DNA from: Acrasis kona
Lineage: Eukaryota; Heterolobosea; Eutetramitea; Acrasida; Acrasidae
Assembly (NCBI GenBank): GCA_026419775.2
Contig: JAOPGA020001527.1
Coordinates: 1 to 20,553 of the forward strand
Reading direction: 5' to 3'
Length of the DNA stretch: 20,553 nucleotides
Shown piece by piece: positions 8,870 through 18,339 of this stretch. How positions within the stretch are numbered: the first letter of the stretch is position 1; the number at the start of each line of letters is the position of its first letter. Under the pieces are notes generated by a model. It was not told where the DNA came from. It made no database searches and was given only the letters and a program-made list of their open reading frames with translations. The position numbers and the translations under genes were made by a program.

Positions 8870-9836
8870 CATGAGACAGTGAAGCAAAAAGAAACAATAT
8901 TAATCAATTTATTTGAACATTTTATTATGTTGATGTTCCATTCACTTGCAGCGTACATGGACCAGAGAATGCTTTGTTTTACGGTTGTCGCCACCAATCG
9001 TACCACCAAAACTCGAGGTGTCAAACACATCGTGGCACACACCAAGGTTATACCCACAAAGTGTAAACCACCATCTGTCGATAACATTCAGTGTAAACCA
9101 CCATTTGGTGTTTAACACCAAAAATGGATGGTGGATGCCACCCACCAAAATCAGCGCCGATTAGAATACACTGTTTCAAGAGAAGTGACTATTTTATACG
9201 ATGACATACATAGTTTCTCTTTGATAAATGTTAACTTTAAATAGATGTAGACATTCTAGAGGGACGATTAGTCATGATAGCGACATAATGACCGCTTTAT
9301 TTCTTTTTTGATACATACTAGACATCAGTTGAATTCTAGCGTTATTGAACAAAATTAAGTCATTTAGCAACTTGATACCTTTCATACCAAGGAAGCGCAA
9401 TGTACGAGCTTCTACAGTATTGTAGCATATAATTAGAATATAAGCAAGCTGGTTTGCAGAAGAGGTGTTACTTGGTGTTCAATGCAAACGTCTCTAGATT
9501 TTACAAGAACAAATATGTTTTCGTGTTGTTTTCTGTGTTGTATATAATACGCGCTTGATGTCCAAGCAGGCATAGAAATAACACAAAGAGGTTTGTTTGG
9601 TAATGATAAATGCGATGAGTGTAAAATGCCGACATTATCGAACGGTTTGCCTCATCCACAAAACCAGAGACCTCATTGTAGAAGTTTGATACTCCACTAA
9701 GTGTGACTTCTTTCTCCACACGCTCCTTTGTGCTATCCACTGTCATGATTTTTGTATGAACATACCAGCCCAGTGGAACTCAGACAAGTTTTGTGAAATG
9801 AGATGAAGTTGCTTGTTGACAAAATACTTTCAATAG
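8870..9836. other. Gene-free stretch with CCACC-rich repeats
   Basis: No supported gene. A 15-base phrase AGTGTAAACCACCAT occurs at 9060-9074 and 9090-9104, and the second copy runs into a bulged hairpin (9098-9134). A minus-strand ORF at 9501-9746 (MTVDSTKERVEKEVTLSG onward) has a plausible amphipathic start but a hydrophobic, low-quality second half; I would not call it a gene. Confidence 0.4.
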
Positions 9837-10661
9837 ACCCTTCACAAAGTATTTCCACAAACGCCCGAAGAACAAGAAGAAGTTCAAGCACAAGAGATGT
9901 TTTCAAACAGCAACAATGACGCGCAACAAGAGTCTGGAGGGTTTCAGAATACATTTGAAAATGAAATACATAATCCAACAACTTTAGAACAAACCGACAA
10001 TGTCATGATTGATGGGTTGCGTGAGGAAGGTGACAAAGAAGACAAAGATTCCGACAGTTCCGATGATGAGGATGATAAAGAGAACAAGGATAAAGAAAAG
10101 CATTTTGAGAAACAATGTGAGGGTGAGAGCGAATATGAAAACATTATAGAGTTGATGAGGGAGCTTGCATCAAACACAACCGAAGACATTTACGTTCCGA
10201 AAATTGAGTTTGAAGAAGAGGACAAAGATCTTGGAAAGCCATTATACCCTACAAATTATCTGTACTCACAACCATGAGACCTTCTTCATGTTCTAACCAA
10301 AAAAGTTCTCATCTTTGTTCTTCATAGTTTATCCCTTCCATTTAGCGGTATTGATCTTCTCCTTGCTCTTCTTAATACCATTCTGCCCCCAGGCTCTAAT
10401 CATCACACTGATCCAATTTAGTTTGTTAAGTATTTTGGGACAACACTCTGTGACATGGATCGGCACTACATGTGTAAGAAGTGTTTGACCACAACAGTGA
10501 GGCCTTCAGATAGCAAACCTAGATCAGCTACTGAGTGATGCAAATGTGGAGAAGTTCTTCATGATTACTTTTTGTTCAAAAACCCTTCAGAGATACTCCT
10601 TGAGAAGCTGCAAAAGAAGTCTTTCTGGGATGATGTAACCTTATATTCCCCTCGTGATTAA
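9837..10661 (+). pseudogene. CACTA (En/Spm)-like transposase N-terminal fragment with zinc ribbon
   Basis: The frame is open from 9837, with the first ATG at 9897. It starts Gln/Glu-rich (PQTPEEQEEVQAQ, then an acidic Asp/Lys block). Beyond the TGA at 10275-10277 the same frame continues coding-like. LLLALLNTILPPGSNH is followed by MDRHYMCKKCLTT and CKCGEVLHDYF, a Cys4 ribbon with the spacing used near the N-terminus of CACTA/tnp2-type transposases, then LLEKLQKKSFWDDV. Further in-frame stops are at about 10418-10420 (TAG) and 10536-10538 (TGA), and the frame ends at TAA 10659-10661. The DDE core that should follow is absent. This is a truncated, decayed copy; CACTA over related superfamilies is a motif-based judgement. 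Confidence 0.5.
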
Positions 10662-11728
10662 CTTCCAAACTCAACACCCTTATTTTTTTTACAATCCGAG
10701 ATGATGCTGTCCTGGTCTTCATTGGTGCTGGCGTGTTCCTCATTGGTGTTGGCATGGTGTGATTGTTGGTGTGGCTGAGTAGTTTCTGAGCAGGTGCTGC
10801 TGGCGTCGTTCTCGGTGAAACAATCCATGAGCTTTCCCTCTCTCATATATTTATTGTAAACCTTCACGGTGTCCATCATCTGTGTGATGCCTTGTGGTGA
10901 GGAGGATGGATCAACTTTATTCATCTCTAGGAAGCGTTGGAAGGACACGTTCTGGACCCCGCGACGTGCTCTTGCCTTTAGTTCTTTCATGTGGTTCTTC
11001 TTTTTGTCTTTTTCTTCCTTCTCTAGTCTTCTTTGCTCCTTCTTTTGCTGCACCTCTTTCTCTTTCGAAAGTCGTCTCTTCTCTCTCTCTGATCTCTCGT
11101 AATCCTTCTGCAATTGTCTCTGCTGTTTCAGGTATTCACGGTGTTCTTTGGCCTGTCTGATCTCTCGTTCACGTCTCTCCCTCTTACTGATTCTCTCTTG
11201 TTCACGTCTGATCTTTTCTTGTTCACGCTCTTGTTGCCTGGCACGTCTCTCCGCCTCACGCAATTGTCTGCGCTCCTCAGCCTCAGCCTGCAGCCTAGCC
11301 CTCTTTGCTTCCCTCTCTTGTGCTACTTCACTTGGATGACGTTTGCGTTTACTGTCTGCTGCGCATTCCTGCACACCGTTGCAGTCCTCTCACACAAAGT
11401 CTTGTTCCAAACTGCAATTGTCACGATCAGCCCTTTCAGAAGCCGCGAAGATGGATTCTTGAAACGCGGCAGCGTCGTCGAGTGCCTGCATGTCCATCTG
11501 AAAGAGATCGTCTTCTTCGTCTGAGTCTTGACAGTCGTTTGGGCTCTTCAGCTCATTAATCTCTCTTTGGTTCTCTGTTTGGTCCTCGTAAACGAAGTCC
11601 GGGTCGCGGTTTGGTTGACGGCTGCGTCTTGCCATCTGAGTTAACGTTTGTTGGTCAATGTCAGCTTTCTTTGGTAGAGTCTTCCTTGCCATGTTTGCTT
11701 TGTTGTTTGTTGAAAATGGTGGTAGCAT
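10658..11728 (-). CDS. R/E/K-rich coiled-coil protein with one in-frame TGA
   Basis: I do not recognise this protein. ATG 11728 (or 11692, giving MARKTLPKK) starts a basic then acidic N-terminal region (SDEEDDLFQMDMQALDDAAA). The same frame continues past a single TGA at 11390-11392 into a long Arg/Glu/Lys/Gln helix with obvious coiled-coil composition (about residues 125-255). A small globular-looking segment (SFQRFLEMNKVDP, VYNKYMREGKLMDCF) and a His/Ser/Thr-rich tail follow. Over the full 356 codons only that one stop interrupts it. The base composition is visibly GC-richer than the surroundings. It meets the CACTA-like fragment tail-to-tail, the two stop codons sharing bases at TTAA 10658-10661. 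It may be a transposon accessory protein or a host gene. The TGA is probably a mutation or sequencing error. Confidence 0.5.
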
Positions 11729-11754
11729 TTTTTGCTTTTAAGCTCGAGTTTTCG

Positions 11755-11844
11755 CCATTAAAGTACAATTTAAAGAGCCTAACAAAATGACCATCAAAGT
11801 AGAAGTAACATTGAAGCATCTTTTGAATTACCATCAAAGTAGAA
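11755..11844. repeat. Three spaced copies of a 15-base phrase upstream of the coiled-coil ORF
   Basis: ACCATCAAAGTAGAA occurs exactly at 11790-11804 and 11830-11844. A weaker version (GCCATTAAAGTACAA) occurs at 11755-11769, only 27 bases upstream of the ATG at 11728. Start-to-start spacing is 35 and 40 bases. The position suggests promoter elements or subterminal transposase-binding sites. Confidence 0.5.
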
Positions 11845-11994
11845 AAGGTATCAGAGAATCATCAGAACCATCTAAAAATGTATAAAACAAATTTGCCGAG
11901 GCATAATATAACCGATGTAGACTTACTTGGTCCTGTGTGGTGGTTATGATGAAGGTCCTGTTCTATTTTTGTTTTGGTTGGCTTCAATTTAGAC

Positions 11995-12646
11995 ATGACG
12001 AAAAACAAATCCAGAAGATCGTATGACAACTACCTTGAGTTGAGATACAGTGCAGCTGTATATGCATCTCATCATGGTGTATCAAAAGCAATGAAAGTAT
12101 TCCCAACATGTTCACGCTCTATCATCAGATACTGGATGGATAAGGTCAAATTTAGCAACTATCACAACAAAGGTTGGGGTGGATTTAGAGTACAAACAAA
12201 AGACAAAGAAGAGATATGCGCACTGGTCTTTATTCATGTCACACAGTATCCGTTATCAACAGTTCAGGAGGTAATGAACATGCTGTCTAAATTTGGTCAC
12301 AATGTGTCACGGTGGTTTGTTTACAGATTGTACCAGTCGTGGGGCTGCAAAACTACCTATATACACTATGATTAACAAATTTTCGATTGAGAACATTAAT
12401 TATTACGGGCATGTGTTGGTGACACTTACAAGCATTGACCCATTATTAATTAAGTGTTTTGATGAAAGTCATTACGAGTCTAAAAATCTTCGAAGAAGTG
12501 TATCTGTCGGTCCAGTAGGTGTCCAGCATGTCGTACAAACATACTCTGAACCGGATGACATAGTGATGTCTTTACTCTTATTGACTTCTTTAAATACTTC
12601 TAACCATATTTTAATTGATTTGAAGTCGAATGGTGTTTCTATATAG
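11995..12646 (+). pseudogene. Broken Tc1/mariner-superfamily (IS630-type) transposase
   Basis: ATG 11995 starts a basic N-terminus with two helix-turn-helix units: one around SAAVYASHHGVSKAMKVF to SRSIIRYW, the second around STVQEVMNMLSKFGHNVSRW to VYRLYQSWGC. This is the bipartite paired-like DNA-binding region of the family. Near 12365-12375 the frame moves by one base, continuing as NKFSIENINYYGHV, then CFDESHYESKNLRRS with the first catalytic Asp of the DDE core (family form IDET/DESH). The reading ends at about 12646 before the second Asp. A possible C-terminal tail occurs about 490 bases further on. The element is inactive. No terminal inverted repeats were found. Confidence 0.6.
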
Positions 12647-13136
12647 GTAGTGTTGTAGGTCTTGGCTGTACATGATGCGTAGAAAGTATACGCATTGGCT
12701 TTGAAATGCTATAGCCCAAATTCAATTCATCGTCGTTCATCGTTAACATGAACATTTGATATTTAATTGCCCCTAAAAAGTTAGCGCGTTTATAATGTAA
12801 CATATCATTGATTTGTGATATTGCCCTAGAACGTCCTGAAATGTTGAGTTGATGTTTGTTGTAAACAAACTGAAGTTTCGTAAACTCAACGGACTTACTA
12901 TTTGGTCCGTTTGAATTTTATTTTCTTTGGATACACACCTCTGTTGTATATCGCTCCCACCCGCCCACCGCTTTATTATTTCTCTGTATATTTGTGATTT
13001 GCGTTTTATGGGGAAAGCACAACGGGATAACCGGTTATCCCTTCGTGATTTGATCAGGACACACAAGGGATAGATGAGAGTTATGTAAGACATAAACCTG
13101 GGTTAATTAGATCTTGAGATAAAAAGGCCTCTTGAA
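12647..13136. other. Non-coding stretch with a perfect palindrome and a C-rich tract
   Basis: No gene is supported. It separates the two pieces of the mariner-like transposase and may be an insertion or decayed coding sequence. It holds a C-rich tract (12956-12969), G-rich on the minus strand, and an 18-base perfect palindrome at 13024-13041. Confidence 0.4.
13024..13041. repeat. 18-bp perfect palindrome GGGATAACCGGTTATCCC
   Basis: The two nine-base arms GGGATAACC and GGTTATCCC are exact reverse complements with no spacer. It is not part of any recognisable terminal repeat in the window. Confidence 0.8.
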
Positions 13137-13292
13137 TAATATAAAATACTTCATCCAAGACTATGATATTGATGAAGAGAGTGAAGATTCATTGCTTGAT
13201 GCTATTCATGAGGCAATTCAATCAATAGACAGAGATACGTTCACTCAAAATACAGTTCATTGTATTAAAAATTGGACAAGAAATAAAATGTA
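13137..13292 (+). pseudogene. Probable C-terminal tail of the mariner-like transposase
   Basis: An open stretch ending at TAG reads DIDEESEDSLLDAIHEAIQS, then HCIKNWTRNKM at the end. The pattern of an Ile/Ala helix, a short SID-type turn and a final Trp resembles the extreme C-terminus of IS630/mariner transposases, and strand and position fit the fragment at 11995-12646. It ends four bases before the stop of the minus-strand ORF, so the two are tail-to-tail. It is short, so the assignment is tentative. Confidence 0.35.
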
Positions 13293-13296
13293 GATT

Positions 13297-14220
13297 TTAT
13301 TCACTGTCATCATCGATAATGCCTTTTGAACACTTTGGTACTCCTTCCTCAATTGGGTGCTCAGTTGAGTGCTCATATAAATTAATCAGAAACTGTGCTT
13401 CCTTTTGAAAGTTCTCTGGGAGTGGAACTGGAACTATTTCTTCTTTTACTTTTTTTTTACGAATTGAATAAATATCCTCTTCATCCATTTCTACTTTGTT
13501 TTCTTCAACAAGCTCTTGAAGTAAAAAGGTAAGGCCATCAACATGTTGTGTATACTTGGCATTCCACAGTTCATATGTCGAGATCTTTTTAATCAATTCT
13601 TGCTTCATCTCATTGAGCATCTCAATTTCATCTGCAACCTTCTTATTTAATACAGTATACTTCTTTATCAATCTAGAAGTATTTACTGTTGTATTGTCTA
13701 GTTGATCCTCACGCTTCGCCCCCTTGATTTCATTTGAAGAGTCTTTCAAAATCTTTTCGTGATCATCTTGTTGGTCTGAGTTAAGCATGTTAGGTGCTTG
13801 ATTTACTGTTACCAGAACATCTTCATCATCACTTTGGTTGTAAAAGTCTTCGTTATATTCAGACCGTTGCTTTTTTTTTATTAGCTGCACATTTTGATAG
13901 TTAGCTTTTCTCTTCTTTTTTGCGAGTACTTCATCATGCTCATCAAGCGATGACAGGTGCTTGTCGATTATTGCTAAAAAAGCTTTGTTTTTTGAAAACA
14001 CTTTCAATCTCATAAGGGTATCATCTCTAATTTGCGTCTGGGTAGTTCTTTTTGGAGGAACTTTCTGAGATCCAAAGTCTTTATGTGAGATTGCTTGTAG
14101 ATACATTTTTTCAAGCACTGGCTTTGTTAAATCATTAAGGTCGTGGGACCCTGATGCTTTATCCCTGACATATTCTTCAAAAGCACCAATTAAACTACAA
14201 GATTTGCAAGTTGATGGCAT
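13297..14220 (-). CDS. Unidentified 307-residue charged coiled-coil protein
   Basis: ATG 14220 gives MPSTCKSCSLIGAFEEYV; the open frame reaches 14316, but only with a non-ATG start, so 14220 is chosen. The first 20 residues hold a CxxC pair, and a region rich in Lys, Asp and Thr follows. Basic KKKRK and IKKKQR clusters near residue 100 look like nuclear localisation signals. An acidic QSDDEDVLV segment, then a long helical Glu/Lys/Leu stretch (KKYTVLNKKVADEIEMLNEM onward) suggest a coiled coil, and the tail is acidic (IIDDDSE). There are no internal stops. It is tail-to-tail with the mariner-like tail four bases away, which suggests a second protein of that element, but a captured or host gene cannot be excluded. 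No database family is recognised. Confidence 0.6.
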   Translation of the reverse strand: MPSTCKSCSLIGAFEEYVRDKASGSHDLNDLTKPVLEKMYLQAISHKDFGSQKVPPKRTTQTQIRDDTLMRLKVFSKNKAFLAIIDKHLSSLDEHDEVLAKKKRKANYQNVQLIKKKQRSEYNEDFYNQSDDEDVLVTVNQAPNMLNSDQQDDHEKILKDSSNEIKGAKREDQLDNTTVNTSRLIKKYTVLNKKVADEIEMLNEMKQELIKKISTYELWNAKYTQHVDGLTFLLQELVEENKVEMDEEDIYSIRKKKVKEEIVPVPLPENFQKEAQFLINLYEHSTEHPIEEGVPKCSKGIIDDDSE

Positions 14221-14245
14221 TTTCAATGTTTTTAATTCTGACGTC

Positions 14246-14277
14246 TGCAAAACGTTTGCAAAACGCACCGCAAAACG
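14246..14277 (-). promoter_or_regulatory. Three phased CGTTTTGC boxes upstream of the coiled-coil ORF
   Basis: On the minus strand CGTTTTGCA occurs at 14254-14246 and 14265-14257 and CGTTTTGCG at 14277-14269. They are spaced 11 and 12 bases apart, close to one helical turn, with the nearest 26 bases from the ATG at 14220. This is the pattern of a cooperative protein-binding site. Confidence 0.4.
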
Positions 14278-14316
14278 ATCCGTAAATTGAACAATCAAAT
14301 ATCGAGCGGAGAACAA

Positions 14317-15234
14317 TATTTTTAGAAGCGGAATAGAATCAATCTAATTTTATTTACATAACGTTTGTAACGTCAAGGAATACTGAAAATGACAATATAC
14401 TTTTTTATATTTTTATTTTATTAGGATTGTCCTTGCGGGTCTGTTAACAGTCCAAAAAATTCACTCAACACATCATTTATCAAATGATTTTGAATTTGAG
14501 TATGATTCAATCCTCACTCCTCCTGCAATCTTGTTATAATGACGTGCTGAATATTCAAAATATAATCATCATGTTGCTCGAAAATATTAATCCTCATCTA
14601 ATGTATCAAAACGTAAATTGGGGGAATGACTATGAAATCTATAGTGACCCTAGAGTTAAGGGTTATAAAGTAAAGAATTACAATACCTTCCGAACGTTGA
14701 GGAGGTTGTTCATCATTTATATAAAGATTCTTTTAAAGTACCGTATGCACTATTTGTTTGTATTTAAATAATTAAAAGTAGGATGATATTGCTTCAGTGG
14801 TAAAAGTGACATCAGAATACGTTGAGCTGGCTTGATTTCAAATTTCTTTTATTGGGTCAACGCGAAATTGTATTTGTTGTAAGTATCTTGTTACACTAAC
14901 TAAGTGATTCATGTTAAATGCAAGATTAACCTCTTTAGTTAACAATGAGCAATATCCTCGCCCACTACCGAAGTAATTCAGTGCCATTATCATTCATATA
15001 TTTTAAATCACGGGTAAGNAATATTCCACACGACATGTAAACTAAGCATTAGTAGTAACCAAACAAACAAGAAGAGGTCCACTTTGCATTGGATGACAAN
15101 GTAACCCGTCTACTTAAAATTCAAACTAATTATTTAGGAGTATGTGTTTCAGATTATGAAGATAAACATTAACGGGTATATTTGTCACATTTAAACGCAT
15201 TAATAATATATACAAAGCAACGCATAAAGTGATG
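14317..15234. other. AT-rich stretch without a supported gene
   Basis: Short open frames only (for example 14484-14771) with no motif or compositional support. Contains isolated N bases at 15019 and 15100. Confidence 0.4.
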
Positions 15235-15741
15235 TCATTGTGTCACTGATGAAAACAAGAACCAATGCCCACGAATTGGTGGCTTTTTTGAAATCACGGG
15301 ATATTGTGTATTGTGTATTCTGTCCCAGTTGTACCACACTGGGCTTTTTAATTTGCCAAGAAATGTTTGGGTCGCCGAGTCTGGAATGTATTTGTGCAAC
15401 CTTTTTGTGCAATGATGACGGGCTAGAGCTTTTGATGTACTTTCAAGCACCTGATTGGTACCATGAACGCCTCTTGTCAAAGTGCTGATAAAATCTTCCC
15501 AGGGAAAGCATGAAGAAGTCCATAAAGGACCAAATTTTCTAACACAACTCACAATATGCCTTAATAAATGTATGTTACCAGTGCATCGCTTCTCCCCTGC
15601 AAGTATTTGATACCACGACAAAAAGTATAAAATTTGCTGCTCTGCCTTGTCAAGTTGTTCGATTGTAATACTATCACTTACAAGAACACGAATGGCTTCA
15701 ACAAACTGTAATAACATTCCACTAACACGTTCGGGTAACAT
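15235..15741 (-). pseudogene. CACTA-like transposase C-terminal fragment (DUF4218-like)
   Basis: The 168-residue frame from ATG 15741 has the order expected near the end of CACTA/tnp2-type transposases: MLPERVSGMLLQFVEAIRVL, a helix with ILYFLSWYQILAGEK, then IHLLRHIVSCVRKFGPLWTS, CFPWEDFISTLTRGVHGTNQ and a helical Ala/Leu segment. These match the family pattern of HxLLHL, followed by GPL, an aromatic FPFE-type motif and a Lys/Arg-rich turn. A TAA directly precedes the ATG, so the catalytic core is missing from this frame. It lies on the opposite strand to the N-terminal fragment at 9837-10661, so the two are not one simple element. Confidence 0.6.
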
Positions 15742-17266
15742 TTAGCAGAATCTAGTAGTTTTTCTGTTTTAATTAAGTTTTGTCTTTAGTATACTAGATG
15801 TTCATAAAAGTTCAAACAGTATGAAAGATATTCTAACTCTTGTTTAGGCTCTAGTTCTGACTTGTCATAGTTGACTGGAAGCCAAAGCTTGACGCAGATT
15901 CCCAATTACAATCATTACAAAAAGTCATCGATCTGGACTAGTATGTACAGATCAGTATATTATATTGCTCCCACCAAAACGTTCCGGAAGAGTTCCGGTG
16001 CGGGATTGAACTATTCAGAAGTTATCAAAATTTTGGTCCGCAATCAACCAACAAAACAAAACAAGGAACAAAATTCTAATGGAAGTATGCCGGAATGTTT
16101 GAAAAACCACGTTTTGGACTAAAACTACGCTCTAGTGGGTGAGTTTGAGTTGATGGATGTGAATATGTTTCAACTACAAATGTAATGATAAATTACAAGC
16201 ACTGTTTGTAGCGAAAATACTGGATAGTTTTGGTGCTTAAGTAGTTTGAGCTCCCACTAAAAGTATCTGTTCTGGAATTTTGTTTTGTCTCTTGGCAATT
16301 CCTATGATTATGTCCTACACAAAGTTTTGAAAGAACCTGGGATGAGGAATTATATGTGGCAGAAAATATTGTCAAAACGTAGCAACTACTGAATACCTTG
16401 AAGTAATTGATGACAGAAAGAAGGCAGCGGAGTACTACTCTAGGGAAACAACCTGTCACCTCTAGAATAAGAAAAGCAACATTAATTGGCTTGGTCTACT
16501 GAACAAAATATTTCAAAGGGTGCTACAGTTGAAACACTTGCATTGGCGTTCGTTATGAAATTAAATTGTTGCTGTGCTTGACATTTGAGACTTTACCTTT
16601 TATTTGAGCTCCCTTCAATAAAGAAAAGCGCCAGAATATATTCTGCTCTACAACCTGTAAGATGACATTTCTGGACATGACAAATTACAACTCCACCTCA
16701 CCACCTATCGCAAAATCTGCGCAACAGATAAGGATGATATGTTGTCCAATTTCCCACTATTGTCAAATAATGACTTTTATAAGTTACAAAGCCAGTACCT
16801 ACCTACTACAACAATCCCTAGTAATTAATCATCAATTTCTATGAACATGCAGGGAAGACCAGGGCAGATATATTATACACCCTCAACCTTGGTGGGCTCA
16901 GCTTCTTTAATTTGAACAAACATGGCGTTTGATGTGTATTGAGAAGAACTGGAGATACACATCATTATATCAGTAATGATGTACTCACACTTTATAAGTT
17001 GGAATGTTTTGACTTTGTAAAAGAGCATTTTGCACCACCTCACATCCATTGCCGTACCTTACAAAAAAGTACATCACAACCACCAAGGTAAATTACATTG
17101 CTGTACAGAAGGACACTTTAATCCATTTTATGACCTAAGCCGGAGCATCTTGCAACTATTTACAGGTATTAAAGATCAGCACTGCCTATCCTATATATAA
17201 CAGACATTCCCTCTTCTTCCAACATGCACAAAAATTGGACCCTAGTCAAGTTATATATGGTACATT
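15742..17266 (+). other. Possible eroded coding region of unknown identity
   Basis: Several plus-strand stretches read like former protein: LDADSQLQSLQKVIDLD near 15890-15940, FEKPRFGLKL near 16098-16128, KLQLHLTTYRKICATDKDDM near 16685-16745, and YPIYNRHSLFFQHAQKLDPS near 17185-17250. They are broken by multiple stops and frame changes. In one part (about 16850-17040) two frames look equally coding-like, which warns that AT-rich sequence can mislead. The family is unknown. The Harbinger element interrupts its right end. Confidence 0.25.
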
Positions 17267-17327
17267 AGGTGGTTTTTGATTCTACAAGCAATAAATTGTT
17301 ATTGGTAAAGCCATATAAATAAATAGA

Positions 17328-17381
17328 TTTACCGGTAAAATCGAAATTAAATATGAAGGTCTTTTGGTTTTACCAGTAAAA
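17328..17381. repeat. Left subterminal palindromic repeats of the Harbinger element
   Basis: TTTACCGGTAAAA at 17328-17340 and TTTTACCAGTAAAA at 17368-17381. They correspond to the pair near the right end and are likely binding sites for the Myb-like protein or transposase. Confidence 0.65.
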
Positions 17382-17408
17382 CAAAATTAATTAAAAATGA
17401 TTATTTAT

Positions 17409-18161
17409 TTAAGCATAAGATCCATGCATCTTTCGGAAGTTGTATAATCCACAACACGTCAAAACACACTGCACTAACATTTCGTGACCATGTCTGAACT
17501 TCAAACAGCTTATTGACTTGCACTTTTTTACAAAATCATTGACATGCTCTACCTGAGATTGTTCATGCCGAGAGATCTTATCGAACAACAAGTGCTTCGC
17601 AGTTGTTAGTTGATTGCATTTGAATCCTGCAACAGCAAAATCACATCCAGCATATCCCGAATCAGTCAATGCAAAATTCGATCCACACACTTGTTTAATA
17701 ATATCAGAATGGTTTGCTTGTGTGGAATCATGCATGTGGCCAGGGAATCCTGTGTGAACAGCAATTATATATCCATCAAAATCAATGAGAATTTGAGATG
17801 TTAAACAATGTTTTTCTTTGTCTCCATTGTAGTATAAATGTTGATGCTTTGCAGGTTTTTGTATGCCATGAGCAGTCCCATCAAGAATAAAATGAATTTT
17901 GAGACTTAAACAGGATATTTTGCTTGATACTCTTTGATGTGGTACGTACGCTACAAAATAGGTGGTAATAAAAGGAAGAGTTGATTGTATTACTTTTGAG
18001 ATTGAGGCCTCGGACACTCCAAACAAATTTGTAAGTACTGTGTACGATGGGTATTGAACAATCCAAAATAATAGAATAATAAAGTATATTTCTAACAGAA
18101 TCAAACGAGTCTGATATGATATGCATGCACCTAACAGAATCCTTCGTCTTCTAGTCATCAT
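17409..18161 (-). CDS. Harbinger transposase (DDE_Tnp_4 type)
   Basis: The first ATG of the frame is at 18161, giving 250 residues. A helix-turn-helix (LTNLFGVSEASISKVI, about residues 43-58) precedes the catalytic core. The core has ILDGTAHG with the first Asp at 94, a YNGDKEKHC segment, GFPGHMHDSTQ with the second Asp at 145, LTDSGYAG, and SQVEHVNDF with the Glu at 205. All three catalytic acids are present and there is no stop. It is shorter than the usual 350-450 residues, mainly at the N-terminus, so an upstream exon or some loss is possible. In this superfamily the transposase needs the Myb-like partner for nuclear entry and end recognition, and that partner lies divergently next to it. 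Confidence 0.8.
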   Translation of the reverse strand: MMTRRRRILLGACISYQTRLILLEIYFIILLFWIVQYPSYTVLTNLFGVSEASISKVIQSTLPFITTYFVAYVPHQRVSSKISCLSLKIHFILDGTAHGIQKPAKHQHLYYNGDKEKHCLTSQILIDFDGYIIAVHTGFPGHMHDSTQANHSDIIKQVCGSNFALTDSGYAGCDFAVAGFKCNQLTTAKHLLFDKISRHEQSQVEHVNDFVKKCKSISCLKFRHGHEMLVQCVLTCCGLYNFRKMHGSYA

Positions 18162-18339
18162 TTCCAAAAGTTATTTACTATCATCCTGTCAACCATACAA
18201 ACTTCAAGCAGGGAACATGAATCCTTGAAGATGAATGCCCAATAACGGGAGTTTCGGAACTGGAGGTATTCCATCGGAATTGGGGCTTTTGAGGGCTTTA
18301 AATACATGAACATTCAAACAAAAAAAACAAAATTTAGTT
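18162..18339. promoter_or_regulatory. Divergent promoter region of the Harbinger element
   Basis: The 178 bases between the ATG of the transposase (minus) and the ATG of the Myb-like gene (plus) must hold both promoters if the element is expressed. No clear TATA box was identified. Confidence 0.4.

Noticed and set aside
6371-8877. 8-bp target duplication of the hAT element
   Set aside because: The flanks CTGCCAGT and CATGAGAC do not match; either the duplication has decayed or the ends are not an original pair.
10275-11392. Reassigned TGA codon (several coding-like frames contain TGA)
   Set aside because: STI1 ends at TGA exactly where the family ends, and the CACTA-like fragment also contains TAG, so decay or error explains these better.
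10869-11559. Several plus-strand Ser/Leu/Phe-rich ORFs
   Set aside because: They are antisense shadows of the Arg/Glu/Lys-rich coiled-coil ORF, whose codon pattern opens the other strand.
14484-14771. 95-codon ORF as a gene
   Set aside because: Ile/Leu/Asn-rich as expected from AT-rich DNA, no motif, and the neighbouring frames look no worse.
16132-16259. TAGTGGG ... CCCACTA as ends of a miniature CACTA-type element
   Set aside because: Only seven bases match and no target duplication is evident.
17087-17166. An 80-base GTAAAT...TTACAG intron in the eroded region
   Set aside because: The same frame reads through this stretch with only a single stop, so the intron is not required, and the surrounding sequence is too decayed to judge.
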